Shown one piece after another: positions 1-12,855 of a stretch of 64,000 nt of DNA. The notes below the pieces were generated by a model. The model saw only the letters and a program-made list of their open reading frames with translations. It was not told the origin of the DNA and did no database searches. Position numbers and translations under genes: made by a program. This DNA comes from Alnus glutinosa. Lineage: Eukaryota > Streptophyta > Magnoliopsida > Fagales > Betulaceae. The stretch covers positions 2,684,001 through 2,748,000 of the forward strand of contig NC_084888.1 of NCBI RefSeq assembly GCF_958979055.1, given 5' to 3'. Position 1 is the stretch's first letter. Every line of letters begins with the position of its first letter.

Positions 1-434
1 GAACTAAAATCCTGATGTGGCCTCCAACTCTCCAAGTGATACTTCATCTTTCATATTAAATTCAAGCATGGAGTACGATGATATTGAAGAATGAGATTAG
101 TGAAGCAAAATATAAGAGACAGATAAAAGAAAGAATTGAATGCCTGATTAATGAGATAATTGAAAGAACCTGTTTGAGGAGATTATATGCGATCTGATCA
201 TAATTCAATTCTATTTATTCCCATTTAAAGGTAGAGAATGCTCATCAATATAAACACGATCTAATACTTTAGTTTTTTTTTAATGGACATAAATTTATGA
301 AACTCTTACAAATTAGTTTCTATATATATATATATATATATATAAAGGTCAAATGATGTCGAAGATTGAAAAAAAATAAGGGGATACCATGAAGGTACAT
401 GGGTTTTTAACTTTTTATCAAATTATTTTTTAAG
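1..434. other. AT-rich intergenic DNA
   Basis: No coding frame, RNA or clear element is visible. A short (TA)n run lies near 320-343. The stretch ends at the start of a SINE. Confidence 0.5.
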
Positions 435-556
435 GTCTCTAAGGGGTAGCTTAATCGGTTGGGGACCATGTCTCATGCAGTGGAGGTCACTAATTCGAAT
501 TCTCTCTCCTCCTCTTGTGTGGACATGTCAAAATATATATATATATATATATATAT
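435..556 (+). mobile_element. tRNA-derived SINE, copy 1
   Basis: The body at 435-530 has a Pol III A-box-like motif (TAGCTTAATCGG) followed about 35 bp later by a B-box-like motif (TTCGAATTC). It is collinear with the copy at 55587-55691, sharing the GGACCA, GGAGGTCACTA and GACATGTCAAAA blocks. The 3' tail is an (AT)n run rather than poly(A). I did not find a convincing target-site duplication for this copy. The box spacing and the tail make a short tRNA-related SINE more likely than a functional tRNA gene, since no cloverleaf or acceptor stem is evident. Confidence 0.7.
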
Positions 557-3012
557 CACTTATTAAGGGGTATACTCTCAAATCGCTCCGTCCCTTAAAT
601 TTTTTAATAAAAATTGTGATGCGTAGTTAGAAGGCCGCATCATACCCAATAAAATAGCTTTACATATACAAAAATGTCACGTCAACTTGATAGCTAACAC
701 GTGGCAAAAACAAAAGAAAAACAATAATTATTAAAGAAAAGAGGTAAGGAAGTAAGTAGGAACCACACACCAACCAATTGAGGCATGGGTGGTCGTCCCA
801 CCCGGCTCCCACCCAAGTTTGGCCGGGGTGGTGGCTCACTACCAAATGCATAGGTGTAGCGACCCACTCAAGCCCTCACTGGTGAAAATGGTGTAGGTAG
901 ATCACAACCAAAGTCCATCGCGAGTTAGATGACAAAATTGTGAGAGTGACGTCAACCCCCTCCTCTATTGGTAGGTGTGGACCGTGGCACCCTACTATAC
1001 TGGCAAAGAGCATAAGTTACGTCCCACTAAATGCCCTCATTTACCAATGGCAACATGGGTGAATGAGACGACCTACCCAAACTATAACCGGCAGAAAGAC
1101 ATGTGTGAATCACAGCCCACATCTCCTACTAGTTAGAGGACAAGGTGGTAGGATGACCTCATCCCGCTTTGTTGGTGGGTGGGTGGGTACCCCCTTCTCC
1201 GGTAGTAGCATGGGTAAGGTGGGCAGAAAGACCCACACACACCCTCCGTGGGATGGTGCCCTTACTGGCGAGGGACGATGGGTGGCCATTCTCTACATTT
1301 TCATTTTATTATTTTTTAAAAATTTATGTTATTATATATATATATATATTCTCTTTGTCACGCGCTAAATCGAGGTTGCAATTCTATTATGTAGAGTTAT
1401 CTTATACTCAATTTTTAAAAACTCTCTAAAAAAAAAAAATTTAAAACTTTTAACCGAGAGAGCGACTTGATAATAGAGCATATATACCTTAAAGAGTAAT
1501 TTGATCGATTTTAAAAGGTATATCTTATGAAACTGTAAAATTTTTTTGTTAAAAAAAAAAAAAAAAAACCATCAGCAAAACATTTTATAAGTTCCTAATA
1601 ATGATTTTATCACGTCACGGCACTGAGAAGTGACACCCATCTTTTTTGCATAATTGCCTTGAAGACGGTGAAATTATTTATTTAATTATATATATAAAAA
1701 CAAAACACGAAGATGCTGGATCAGGTATTAAAATTAGAATGACGACAATACAAGTTATTTTCTTGTCTAGTGGGTTTTTGACTTCAAGAAACTCAAAAGA
1801 GATATATACATAAACCAAATTAATTTATATAAGAAAAACAATTTCACAAACCTAGGAAAATAGGAAGACAATTTTACAAATTACTTTGAAACATTTAGGG
1901 TCATAAGTTTTTATTTTCAAGACAAATATTTTAAAAGATAACTACAAACACTCATCAAAAAAAAAAAAAAAAAATCACTTTCATGTCACATCAAAATATG
2001 TTAAAACAACAATAGTCCTGTTTGAAATTCCCCCTTCCCTCATATTGGAGGATAAATTTTTTTTGAGTGATTATAAAATATAATTGATGTGATATAAATT
2101 TGAAATAATTTATATGAAAAAGTAAAAATAAAAATTATATTGTATTGTTTTTTTTTTTAAATAGTAATTAAAAAGTGTTGGTGTGATATAAAAAGTAAAA
2201 AAAATTAAGAATGTTTTAAGTTGATATTTTTTGGGAGAAGTAAAAATAAGAGAAAAGGAAGAGAAAAGAGAATTTCACGCCTATACTTACAGAATCATCT
2301 ATAATTAATGCTTGAGTTAGAATGAGAAGGGAGGAGAAAATGTACTTATAGTTGAATAAATTATTTATTTATAATAGATACATTGTTCCCACCATTTCTT
2401 GGTGGGGCCATAGGGATTCATGCATAAATCATGTTATAACTGTAGGTGATTCTCTCTCGAGAACATCAAGAAAGATTATTTGACGTGGCAAAACATTTAC
2501 CCCATGCGGAGAAGAGGGAATCGTGTGGTATACACCTTACGCGGTCTAGGTACTCTTTGGCCTTGAGGTAAGTTGCCTCTTAGGCTAGGGCGATAGGCCT
2601 TTCGTTGGATTGTTAGAAGTTAGAACCGAGTTTATCCGAATGACTTTAGTGAAACTCTGAATCCTTTGATAAGAGTGGTGTAATTGTCGTTGTGCTCAAA
2701 AAACCCTTTGGTGGTTGAGTATACCCGACATTACCAAACATACCCTATACCATAAGAGATTATTTACAATATCCTTTACGATGCTACAAAGTAGAATTAT
2801 CAATCTTCTAAAATTAGGCATAATAACAAATAGCCCCCTACTATTAAATTACTGTTAAAATATAACTATCTTAATGACACGTGTAAGGTCATGATGTACC
2901 ACTAACTGAAACCAACTTAAAGTTATAATTTTATACGAGCATTTAAATAGAGTAAAAAGAAAAATAAAGAATAAAGAATAAAATAAAAATCTCTCTCTCC
3001 GTCCCTATCTCC
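557..3012. other. Intergenic, repeat-like, no gene seen
   Basis: The stretch between the SINE and the first gene is AT-rich, with A and T homopolymers (1551-1568, 1958-1974, 2143-2158). A GC-richer block at about 780-1290 has repeated GTGGG/CCCAC words and may be a degenerate transposon, but no termini or coding frame were found. The 2440-2760 part reads like old retroelement sequence. Nothing in it supports a gene. Confidence 0.4.
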
Positions 3013-3020
3013 TATAAATA
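3013..3020 (+). promoter_or_regulatory. Probable TATA box of the epimerase gene
   Basis: TATAAATA lies 136 bp upstream of the chosen start codon and precedes a purine-rich, GA-repeat leader (3131-3154), as is common in plant 5' UTRs. Transcription would be expected to start about 30 bp downstream. This is inferred from position only. Confidence 0.6.
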
Positions 3021-3155
3021 GAGGATAACGATAGACGATCTGCGAAGTGCGAAGAGGTTCAAAAATAATTCCAGAAGGAGAAAGAGAAATAAAGAGAGCG
3101 ATTGTGATTGTTTCCGTGTGTTTGTGTACGCGAGAGAGAGAGAGATAGAGAGAGA

Positions 3156-3283
3156 ATGTCGAATACTTCGTCTGGGGAAATGGCGTATGTGGAGCACACT
3201 GCGGGCATCAATGGCCTTCCCAAGGTCATTCTCCGCGAGGTTCGTGGCTGTTCTGCTGAGGTACCATTCGTTCAACGCACACG

Positions 3284-3315
<32 letters not shown>

Positions 3316-6300
3316 GATCTTTATTTTCTTTATTTGTTTCATGCATAGTATTTTGTGCTATTTCATTAATTTTCTTGTTCTTGAATTTTGGTTTTCGATT
3401 GATTTTGTGTTGTCTTTGAGGATTTATGCATTGCTACACATCAGGATTTTGTGTCAATGTTGAATCTATCAATGTATTGCGGAGCTTGATTAATTTCTTT
3501 AACGTTCTTCTTCTTAATGAATGGGACTGACAATTTTCTTTGTAATTATGTTCTGTTCATTCTTCTGCGCGACTATGCTGTGATTGTCCTTTGATTGATG
3601 TATCTTATGCTCAATTTCGCAACCTTGTTTTGCGATATTGTATATGATTTTATGATTTTTTTTTGTTTTGTTTTGTTTATATGATATGTTATTTTCACAC
3701 GATGTGAACAGAAATTTGGAAAGAAAACTATGTTATGGGGGGGATCTGGATCGGAACAAGACTGCTTAATGCGTTGGTATCCCTTTCTTGCATTGCTCTG
3801 TCAACGATCTTCCTAGATTGAACCCTAGGGACTGGCATATGAGAAACTCTGCTGATTCTTCGGATGAGTTGGCAAAGTTTGGAGTGAAACGAGGAGAAGA
3901 TTTATGACGATATTGGCTGATGAGTTGGTACTTTGGTACACGGAATGAAGTCAAAGTTTGACATGAAAGTTTAGACATTTTACTCTCTTTATTTCTTCAG
4001 GAAAACGTGTGGAAATTTTGTTTAAATCCTTATAATTTTTTGCTTGATTGTGGTGAAAGAAAACTATTGACTGATCGAAAATAGGAAGCAATAAAAGTTC
4101 TAGGCATGCAAAAGCAACTGTAACAATTCTCATTTGCCCAGTTCAGTGACCATAACAAATTTAAACGAAACTCGTAATGTTGGATTGTTTTGACATCAGT
4201 ATTACTGCCTTGATAAAGATTCAAATTGGACTTCTCTTTTAAATCAGCCCCCTTATTTTCTGGAGATAATGTTTTGGTTGAGATTTCTAAATGCACTGAA
4301 CTCAAAGTTCTTATTACTTTCAGTAAGTACTTATCAACTCTGGAAACTAGACCTGTATTTTGTGCAAATGCTGTCAATCTTTTTTTATTTACTATGAATT
4401 ACATGGTCATTCTTTTTGAAGTTTACTTAAATTTGTGTCTACTTTTTCTTGCTTGGCTTTAGCTTCTCCTACTCTTTTCTTAGAGGTCAATGAAAAATTG
4501 TAAATTGTTACATACTTGTTATTTCTGTTTGTTTTCCTAGTTTTCAATATTAGATTCTTTTGCTTCTACAAGTTTAATCATACGTTTTCTATATGGTTTT
4601 TACATTGCTGACTTGGAAATGTAGAATTGCTTGGGGTTGATGCCTTCAATTTTTTAAATGAATTGTGTGTGCCTATAGGAGAAACATGAATGAATTCTAC
4701 GGGCATGGGTAAATTTCAATGTTGTAGCTTGTGTGTGCAACTGTTGTGTGTACACTTTGTTTTTTGTGTCAACCTTGTCATTTGTTTATCATAGTTTGTG
4801 CCAAAATACTTCTGTGAGGACTTGTTGATGGAGATGGTGAATTAAATTGAGGTGTCTCAAATGGCCAAGGAAGTCGAGGCATGTTCTGTGCTGACTCTGG
4901 TAGGGACATTATATTTGTAAAGTTGGATGTGTGGCAATTATAAGTTTATGACTAGGTTATAAAATTGTGTGGAACCATATTTAAGTGCCTGTGTAATTTT
5001 CTTTGTTTCATACTAGCTCAGCAGCTCTGCAATTTTTATTCAATAGCGAATAGTGTCTTTTGTGCTATATCTATGAGATGTTTAGTGAACATCATTCTTT
5101 TGTACCACTCATGCTTTTTCCTTCTCTCTCTCTTATATTCCTTCACTTGCATACTTTTGGGAGCTCTTTTCTGGAGTGTGTTGCCTTTTATGCAACCTGA
5201 ACTCAATCCATCTGCACCCTATCTTTGGAAGTGTAAATATTTAAATCTATTAACACGGGGAAATTGGTATTCACCACCTTGCTCTGTATACTTAATTGAA
5301 TCTTATCTTCAGAAGGAGAATGGGATGTCTTTTCTTGATCACATATTTTATTGAACTTTTCTTATTGTTTTCCTTGTCTGGTGTTGACAAGGTGATAGAT
5401 GCGGCTTATTTAGACTCAACTGCACTTTTTATGAGCTTGTCCTTTTGGAACAGGTGTATTTATATGGGGCTCAAGTTACCTCTTGGAAGAATGAACATGG
5501 GGAAGAATTGCTTTTTCTTAGTAGTAAGGTACGTAATGCATTATAATTGTTGCACAAAATTTGTTTATCTGGAGATCATAAATGACTTCAAAATCTATTT
5601 TTCATTTTGTTATTTTATAGACGAAAAGTGGTAAAAAAAAATATTTTTCTTGTGCCTGTTATATAACTCCTCTAATATCAATGCATCACAAGCTAAGTTC
5701 TAACGATGTTGTTACAGATGGTCGCGTTTAAGTAAACCAAAGTGTATACCAGAGATAGATTGTCATGTGTTATATCTAAACATAACAGAGTTGTTGTTTA
5801 TTGGTATTATTCCTTTGGCAAACCAGCAATAAATGAGTTTCCGCCTACCCTAATATTATATGCCTGAAATCTTGCAAACATAAAAAATACAATAATACTA
5901 GATAACTATTCCTAATCCTAGAATGCTATTTGACTTAAATTACTTCACTCTACTTAATTTGCTTGCAATTTCTTCTTGGGTGTCGCATCAAATGACTCCC
6001 AAGAAACATTCTTATAATATTAAGTTTTTACAAAAAAGAAAAAGAAAATATTAGATAGCATTCTTGGGTGTCCCATCAAAATTCTTTGGTGTTACCATTT
6101 CTTCCTAGAAGTTTTTGTTGTATTGTGCTCCACCTCCTTGCTTTAATTGGTTGTTTTGCATTAAGTTTGCTATCCGCAGCTTTTCTTTGTTCTTATATTT
6201 TTGGCCTTTTTTTTCTCTTCTTCTTCTTCTTTTTTTTTTTTCCCCTTCTTCTTCTTAATATCTATGCTTCTTGCAGGCTATTTTTAAACCTCCAAAGGCA

Positions 6301-8371
6301 ATCCGTGGAGGTATTCCAATATGTTTTCCTCAAGTATGTGGTGGTTCTTTTCTTTCAGCTTTTCTCTTCATTCATTATTGCTTTTCTTTTTCAAAAATTA
6401 ATAAAAAATTTCTTCTGCATATGCAGTTTGGAATTCAGGGTTCTCTTGAACAACATGGATTTGCTAGGAATAGGTTTTGGATTGTAGATCCTGATCCCCC
6501 ACCTTTTTTAACTAGTAGCCCCAATAAGGCTTTTGTTGATTTAATACTTAAGCACTCTGAAGAAGATGTGAAGATCTGGCCTCACAGGTGCATGACTCTT
6601 TTTTATAACATATTTAATTATGTTGAAGGTTATCATGTAATTGCTTACAAGGCATTTGGAGCATGTTATTTCTCTTCTGTGGTTGCCCTTTTTTGTTTTT
6701 CTTCAAATGCAGGATGGGGATCGGGGAGGGATAGTTTTGTGAGGTTGAGCATTAATTTTATTGATTTGTTTGTGAAACAATTATTTAGTTTATTGGAAAA
6801 TTGTTCTTCTTCTTCTTTGTTTTTTTATTTTTATTTTTTATTTCCCGACTTTAGGATTTTTTGAAAAATTCTAAAGCATGTCACATGTGCATTTAAATAC
6901 TTGTAACTCTGATCTTTTGAGTAAATAAAGCGTTGAACTAATTGTTTTCATATTTCTAGTTTTCTTAATCTTTTTTCTTTTTTTGGTGAGGTGTTTCTCT
7001 TGCATACTTTCTGTGTGCTTCGGTTGCGCCATTTCGGTTTTTAATAAATTTCGATTACTTATCAAAAAAATATAATATATACCTATTATTTGCAGATATG
7101 AGTTTCGCCTAAGGATAACTTTGGGACCTGGAGGAGATTTGATGTTGACGTCCCGTATTCGCAATACAAATACAGATGGAAAGTCGCTTACGTTCACGTT
7201 TGCATATCACACATATTTTGCTGTTACAGATGTCAGGTTTAATCGTGATACCTATTCTTGTTATCACTTTAGTTATTACTTATGTAGTTTTACCCCCCCA
7301 CTCCCCCTCTCTGTATTCACTTTTCTGTAAGCAGTAAAAATATCTATCAGCATTGGATTTAACATTTCACATGCTTGCTATCTACCTTAAAAATTCCAGA
7401 TTTTTCCACTAGCCAATGATTCGGAAGAAAATTGTCTCATCAAATTGATTAATCTTGGGACTTATCAAGAATGAAAAAACTTAATGAAATTTCAGATGTC
7501 ATGCATATCTAATTTTGAGATATATTTATAATAGATAGTAAAATACCATTGTACGGAAGAACTTTACATCATAATCAGACGAGATACTTAAGAGGCTGGT
7601 TTGGTTTCATTAATTTCATATGACCCTAGATCTGCTGTTAACTCTTTTTTTTTTTTGGTATTTTGCTGCAAATTAACTATCATTTTTTTTATAAGTACAA
7701 ATTAACTATCATGTTATTCTATTCAGTGAAGTTCGGGTGGAAGGACTAGAGACCCTTGATTATTTGGATAACCTGAAGAATAGAGAGCGATTTACAGAAC
7801 AAGGAGATGCAATAACGTTCGAATCAGAAGTGAGTACTTGTTTGAATGGGAATGCTTTGAATTTTTCACTGACATTTTGTTCAAATATATAGTATTTGCT
7901 CCTTTAATTACTCTTTTTGATGGTAAAGGTGGACAAAACATATCTCAGTACCCCAACAAAAATTGCTATTATTGACCATGAAAGGAAGAGAACATTTGTA
8001 TTGCGGAAAGATGGACTTCCAGATGCTGGTGAGTTGAGTCCCATCCACTTGCTCTGCCAGGATTTGAGTTTTTGCAATTTATGTGTGCTTGCGTGCACAC
8101 ACACATACTACAAAACACAGTTGATTCTGGTTTTATAAGCATCTTTCTCTCTTCAGTGGTTTGGAATCCATGGGATAAGAAAGCAAAGGCAATTCCCGAC
8201 TTTGGGGATGATGACTACAAGCATATGCTGTGTGTTGAGGCTGCTTGTGTTGAAAAGCCCATTGTACTGAAACCTGGTGAAGAATGGAGAGGAAGGCAGG
8301 AACTATCTGCTGTTCCTTCCAGTTATTGCAGCGGACAACTTGACCCACGAAAAGCACTTCAAAGCGGCTAA
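3156..8371 (+). CDS. Glucose-6-phosphate 1-epimerase (aldose-1-epimerase family), 8 exons
   Basis: This is a complete gene for a putative D-hexose-6-phosphate mutarotase, which interconverts alpha and beta glucose-6-phosphate. Exons: 3156-3260, 5454-5528, 6277-6333, 6427-6587, 7096-7236, 7727-7829, 7929-8028, 8157-8371. All introns are GT-AG and the phases join to a 318-residue protein, the usual length for plant members. Visible family motifs are YGAQVTSW (39-46), RGGIPICFPQ ending exon 3, QHGFARNRFW with His89, AYHTYF with His171, and CVEAACVEKP with Glu275. The two His and the Glu fit the family's catalytic residues. There is no transit peptide, so it is probably cytosolic. The start is the first ATG of the leader; the frame is open upstream but has no earlier ATG in the GA-rich stretch. 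The first intron (2.2 kb) begins with a CT microsatellite (about 3286-3316). Introns 4 and 5 contain LINE 3'-end pieces. Confidence 0.93.
6990..7066 (+). mobile_element. LINE 3'-end relic in intron 4 of the epimerase gene
   Basis: A short stretch ends in ATTACTTATC followed by an A-run. It matches the 3' terminus of the LINE at 34411-34665 read on the other strand: both have a TGCGCC/TTGCGTC block, then TTTCGATT, then a TTAT-A tail. No coding part is left. The 5' boundary and target duplication are not resolved. Confidence 0.55.
7669..7712 (-). mobile_element. Minimal LINE-tail insertion with 15-bp target duplication
   Basis: The 15-mer CAAATTAACTATCAT occurs at 7669-7683 and again at 7698-7712. 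The 14 bp between them, read on the - strand, are TACTTATAAAAAAA, the last bases of the LINE tail seen at 7049-7066. It sits in intron 5 of the epimerase gene, with the second copy ending 14 bp before exon 6. I infer an extremely 5'-truncated target-primed insertion. Confidence 0.7.
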
Positions 8372-9802
8372 AGACCGACTATCCCAGTACATATCTTGTA
8401 CAGGTACTTTACTAGTAGAAAAGATACAATTGTAATGCAGCTTCAATTAAGGCTACATTTGTTTTGACATAAAATGGTTTCTGAGAGAATGTTTTCGGTT
8501 GAAAATATTTTTTGGGAAAAATCATTAATTGTCCATTTTTTGGTTGAGACCTTGAAAATAATATCGAAAATATTTCCCAAATATTTTTCCAATATGATTG
8601 GAAACCATCCAAAAACCACTCAAATTTACCTAACAATGTCAAATACGGTTCACCAACAATTCAAAAAAAAAAAAAAAAAAAAAACTCCCCACCAAAACAT
8701 ATGGACGGGGAGAGGAGTGGCAGAAGGAGATCTATTATTTTTTAGGAGGGTGAGGGGGAAGTTGTTGGAGGCTGCAATACAGGGGGTGGGGGCAATTGGG
8801 CAGGGGTTTGGGGTTGAGAGATTATGATGGATAATGGATTGACAGGCAGAGGAAGGTGGTGCTGAGACTGAGGGGTCGTTAGATTCTTCTATGGTGGTGG
8901 GGTTTACCATAGAAGATAAAGATGGGGTGGCTCCAAGGGAAGGGATGGCAGCTGGGTTTTTCCTTTATTTGGTGCTTATATTAGACTATTGTGATAGCTT
9001 GATTTGGTCTGAGTTTTGTGTATTTAAATTCTGGCTCTTAATGGTTTTCCAGGTGGATAAATTCAGAATTTTGGGCGTTTTGGAGTAGCTATATAAACCC
9101 ATGACATTTCTGAGTAAAAGAGCATTAGTCAGAAATGGACTACACCTGAGAATACAGATAGCTAGACTTTTGTTTCTTTGCAATTTTATCTTCGTGTAGG
9201 GTTCTGATGTATTGTCTTTTTTGGGATCCCCTCTAGTATATGTGTTCAACCAATTGCACAATCTGGATTCATGAATTGCATTTTGCATCTTTCTCAATTG
9301 AGCCCTACTAAGTTTGGGATTGAAGCACTTAAATTCTTTTGTTTAAAAACGTGTTGCTATTTTTTTTTTTCTGCGCAGAAACAGAAAAAAGAAAGAAGTG
9401 TTGCTAATTGTAACTGAATTACTGCAGGGTTCTTTTGCAGTCTAGATTTTGTGGCGACTGCGGTCAGTGAATTCTTGCCAGGATTTTTTTTCGGAGGGCA
9501 GATTCATTATTAGCAGAATTGTCTATAATGTCCTTGAAGCACTATTTGGTTGAAGAAAAATGAGATAAAGGCAGTTCAAAAAATTTGTATATTACTAGGA
9601 TCTACAAAAAGAAAGTGGTAGGGAAGAAAGAAAACCCGTCTAGGTCTATCGTTCTTTGGTTTTTGTTTGCTTTTTTTCTCCCCCATCTTTGGTCTGAATC
9701 TGAAAGATACCTTTATTTATTTATTTATTTTGAGCGTGCTGGATGATACCTATTTGTTTGAAGAATATGACTTTTGAATTGAAAGTGTTTTTACTACGAG
9801 GA
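8372..9802. other. Downstream of epimerase gene; no further gene supported
   Basis: This holds the 3' UTR of the epimerase gene and then repeat-like sequence. The part at 8450-8640 (TTTTCGGTTGAAAATATTTT words) resembles a common plant transposon, and a long A-run follows at about 8665-8684. A G-rich stretch at 8700-8960 has open frames, but none shows a recognisable domain. Confidence 0.4.
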
Positions 9803-9963
9803 ATGCTAGACATCCAAATATTTGTTTCCAGAATTTAGTTTCAAACTGATGTGTCACAATCCTATGAGATTGTAGCACACTTCTCAAAATGATAGATCTC
9901 ATGAGATTGTGACACATCAGTTTGAAACTAAATTCTGGAAATAAGTATTTGGATGTCTAGCAT
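9803..9963. mobile_element. Palindromic MITE, about 161 bp
   Basis: The left arm (from 9803) and right arm (to 9963) are inverted copies over about 57 bp, starting ATGCTAGACATCCAAATA. They are nearly identical, with only a few mismatches, around a loop of about 45 bp. No ORF is present. A target duplication could not be fixed, so the superfamily is unassigned. Confidence 0.75.
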
Positions 9964-11252
9964 AGACATTCTTCTTTTACTACATCGGAAAAAATAAAAA
10001 TATATAATAATACAATGGGTCAACATGCAAGTACAAACTTTTTTTTCCCCTGTCAAACAATATATATATAATATATATATAGAACATGGAGGAATAATTT
10101 CCGGTTGGAAATGATTCTTAAAATGGTTTCTTTGTGGAAGGAGGCCTGATCTTTTATATGTTGTATAATGGCAGTCTTTGGTAAGCGACGCACCATTCTC
10201 TTTTATTTTTATTTTTTTAAGAAGTAATCGAAATTCAAAATATTTCAACTTCATATATCACATCAAACTCTTAAAGAAAAAATTACTTATTTGATTTCTG
10301 GAGTTGTACCAAACTGACCCTTAGAAGTTAGAATATCAAAAGTATTTTAAAAATAACTATGTCTATTTGCCCAAAATGGTTACTGTTGTCGGCCAATGAT
10401 TAATTTGGTACGATTACAAATCCTATAGACTAAATAAATAATTTTTCTTTTAAAAGTTCCTTATTTCGGCATGATTACTTCATTCACTAATTTCACTTGC
10501 ATGCACGATGGCGTATTTTTTTTTTGACATAATCTAAAAGAGTAGCCTCCTCATCTATATGCATATCAGGGTTGTATATAAAAGGATATTAATGGCAATT
10601 ATCTGATATTCGCAATTATTTATTATATGCATATGTAAATGGGAATAACAGTTTTAAGGAACGTGAATAAGGTTAATATAAATTCACCAGTAAGAGCTAG
10701 TTATTTAAGTTATGTTTAGTTTTTTTTTTTTTTTCTCATTTCATCTAAAACAGGCCTAAAACATTAAAAATATGTTCAAACTATTTTTAAAATCATTTAA
10801 AATAGACCATAATGAAAACTCAAAGAAAGTCCAAAAATCTTATTACCTCATATACACAATAACCGTACGAATGCAGATATTACACAAGAGAGCCGCGTAA
10901 TACCTATATATAGTGGCACAAGAGAGAGCCGTGGGCCCCTTCAATTATATTTGTTCTCCATATTTTTGTAAGTTTGATAAATACGATTAGAACGCTTGCT
11001 AAAAATTCTGACAGTTTTATTATTAATTATCCTCTCGCATCCATGGAGTTACGAAGGTAAACATGTTTAGAACAATAGGACACTTGTTTACTATTAGAAA
11101 ATTCTCACAACCTCGGAATTTAAAATGCTTGAAATTCCTGAGCTCACTGTGACACTATCATACTGTTATCATGTTTGTCCTTTGTTTTATATTTTGAAGA
11201 AAATGTATTATCAAACAATTCAAAATAAAAAACTCTTCAAAACATAGACACT
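9964..11252. other. Intergenic AT-rich DNA, nothing recognised
   Basis: No coding potential, RNA or bounded element was found. A T-run followed by AAGTAATCGAAATTC near 10207-10235 may be another decayed LINE 3' end on the - strand. Confidence 0.4.
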
Positions 11253-11261
11253 TTTTATAAA

Positions 11262-11624
11262 CGGATAATTGCACTGCTGGTTTTTAGGATTGAACTAAAT
11301 TACGAATCACTCCATGTAGTACAAAAAGTCATGGATGATCATTGTGGTAAACTATAATTACAAATCACTCCTTAAACTCGTTTTCCGTCCACCAAGTTAA
11401 CAGAGTCCGTTAGTGAATTACAATACAAATGATATTTAGAAGTTATATCACTATTTATATGATGTGGCAAATTAATGGACTCTGTTAATTTGATGGATGA
11501 AAAACGGGTTTGGAAAATGATTCGTAATTATAGTTTACCACAAGGATTCTCTATGAACTTTTTGTACTACAGTGAGTGATTCGTAATTTATGCCAACCCT
11601 AAGAACCAATAGTACAATTATTCA
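11262..11624. mobile_element. Mutator-like MITE with long terminal inverted repeats and 9-bp TSD
   Basis: Inverted arms of about 145 bp meet near 11435. The outer end reads GGATAATTGCAC on the left and its near-complement GTACAATTATTC on the right. The 9-mer TTTTATAAA flanks both sides, at 11253-11261 and 11625-11633. Long inverted repeats with a 9-bp duplication are typical of non-autonomous Mutator elements. No transposase frame is present. Confidence 0.8.
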
Positions 11625-11832
11625 TTTTATAAATTTGTGTTCTGCCATTATTGTATGGACATTTTGAAAAGGCATGTGCTTATTTTAAAATATTTTCCTG
11701 TGTCAGATACTATACTCTGAAATATTTTCGCTATCTTAAACAATTGTCTTATTTTGAAGGATTTGAGACATTCAAAAGTTCCTCAAAAAGGAGTAAAAGT
11801 AGATTTTAAAAATAAATATTTTATTTTTCTTA

Positions 11833-12148
11833 GGATCCGTTTAAGTTTGCGATTTTAAAAAGTGTGATTTAAAATCACGATTTTAAAATGTGCAATTTGA
11901 AAAAAATGAATTTTAAAAATGCAGTTAAGCGTTTGACAAAATCACAGTTTAACATTTAAAATTGAAAATTAGTCTTTAAAATTCTGCATTTTAAAAAAAA
12001 ACATCATCTTACCTGCGATTTGAAAAATCGTATTTTTTGCGTTTTTAAATTGCAATTTTTAAATACGCAGTTTCCAAACGATTTATGCTTTGTGATTTGG
12101 TTTAAAATCGCACTTATTGTCTACGAAATTGCAATCTCAAACGCACTC
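11833..12148. mobile_element. Tourist-like MITE (PIF/Harbinger type), copy 1
   Basis: The 316-bp element starts GGATCCGTTTAAGTTTGCGA and ends in the imperfect inverse AAACGCACTC. It is flanked by TTA on both sides (11830-11832, 12149-12151). It is closely related, in the same orientation, to the copy at 45250-45535. The TTA duplication and GGNTCCGTTT terminus fit Tourist-like MITEs. Confidence 0.75.
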
Positions 12149-12151
12149 TTA

Positions 12152-12821
12152 ACATAAACAAACCTTAATTCATCATCACATTATTCGCACTATTAGCAAA
12201 CTTTTTGTACCTACGTGGCGCATGATGTGGTAAGATGAATTATAAAAGCTTCTCAAACACTTTTATCTTACCATATCATATGCCACATAGGCTCAAAAGT
12301 CTGCCACTAGTGTAATGAAAATGTGTCTTATAGCACTACTCATTCCTGAGAGGTTGATTGGATAAACATGAATCCTGAGAAATCAATTCACTTGAACAAT
12401 CTATGTTCTTTTATTAAAGTCTATATATAAACACAAAGCTTCCCTTCCAACACAATAAATTTAACAAGTAAAATATATGACCCGCTAAAAAAGATATACA
12501 AATATTACGAGAGATCTTCATGCAATTACATTCAAAACAATGTCCAACTCAATCTCAATAAAATAAGAGTGAAGCTACTCTTTATATTAAATTATCTTAC
12601 TTATTTTATATCCGTTGGCGTGATGTATTTTAAATAGTTTTTCAAGTTAGTTACTTCAAAAAAAAATTATTTAAAACATAGTACGTTAGTCAATGTAAAA
12701 TAAGTATGAAAATTGACATTACTCGATAAATAATATACTAAGGAGATACCCAATTCTACTACAAATCATATATATATATATAATAGCAGAAAAACTAAGA
12801 AGATTGCATAATATAGCCACT

Positions 12822-12855
<34 letters not shown>

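Noticed and set aside
435..530. tRNA gene suggested by A- and B-box motifs
   Set aside because: No acceptor stem or full cloverleaf could be folded. A second copy has a poly(A) tail and a target duplication, so it is a SINE.
6271..6864. A single 197-codon + strand reading frame
   Set aside because: It reads through two epimerase exons and the introns around them. The true exons are 6277-6333 and 6427-6587.
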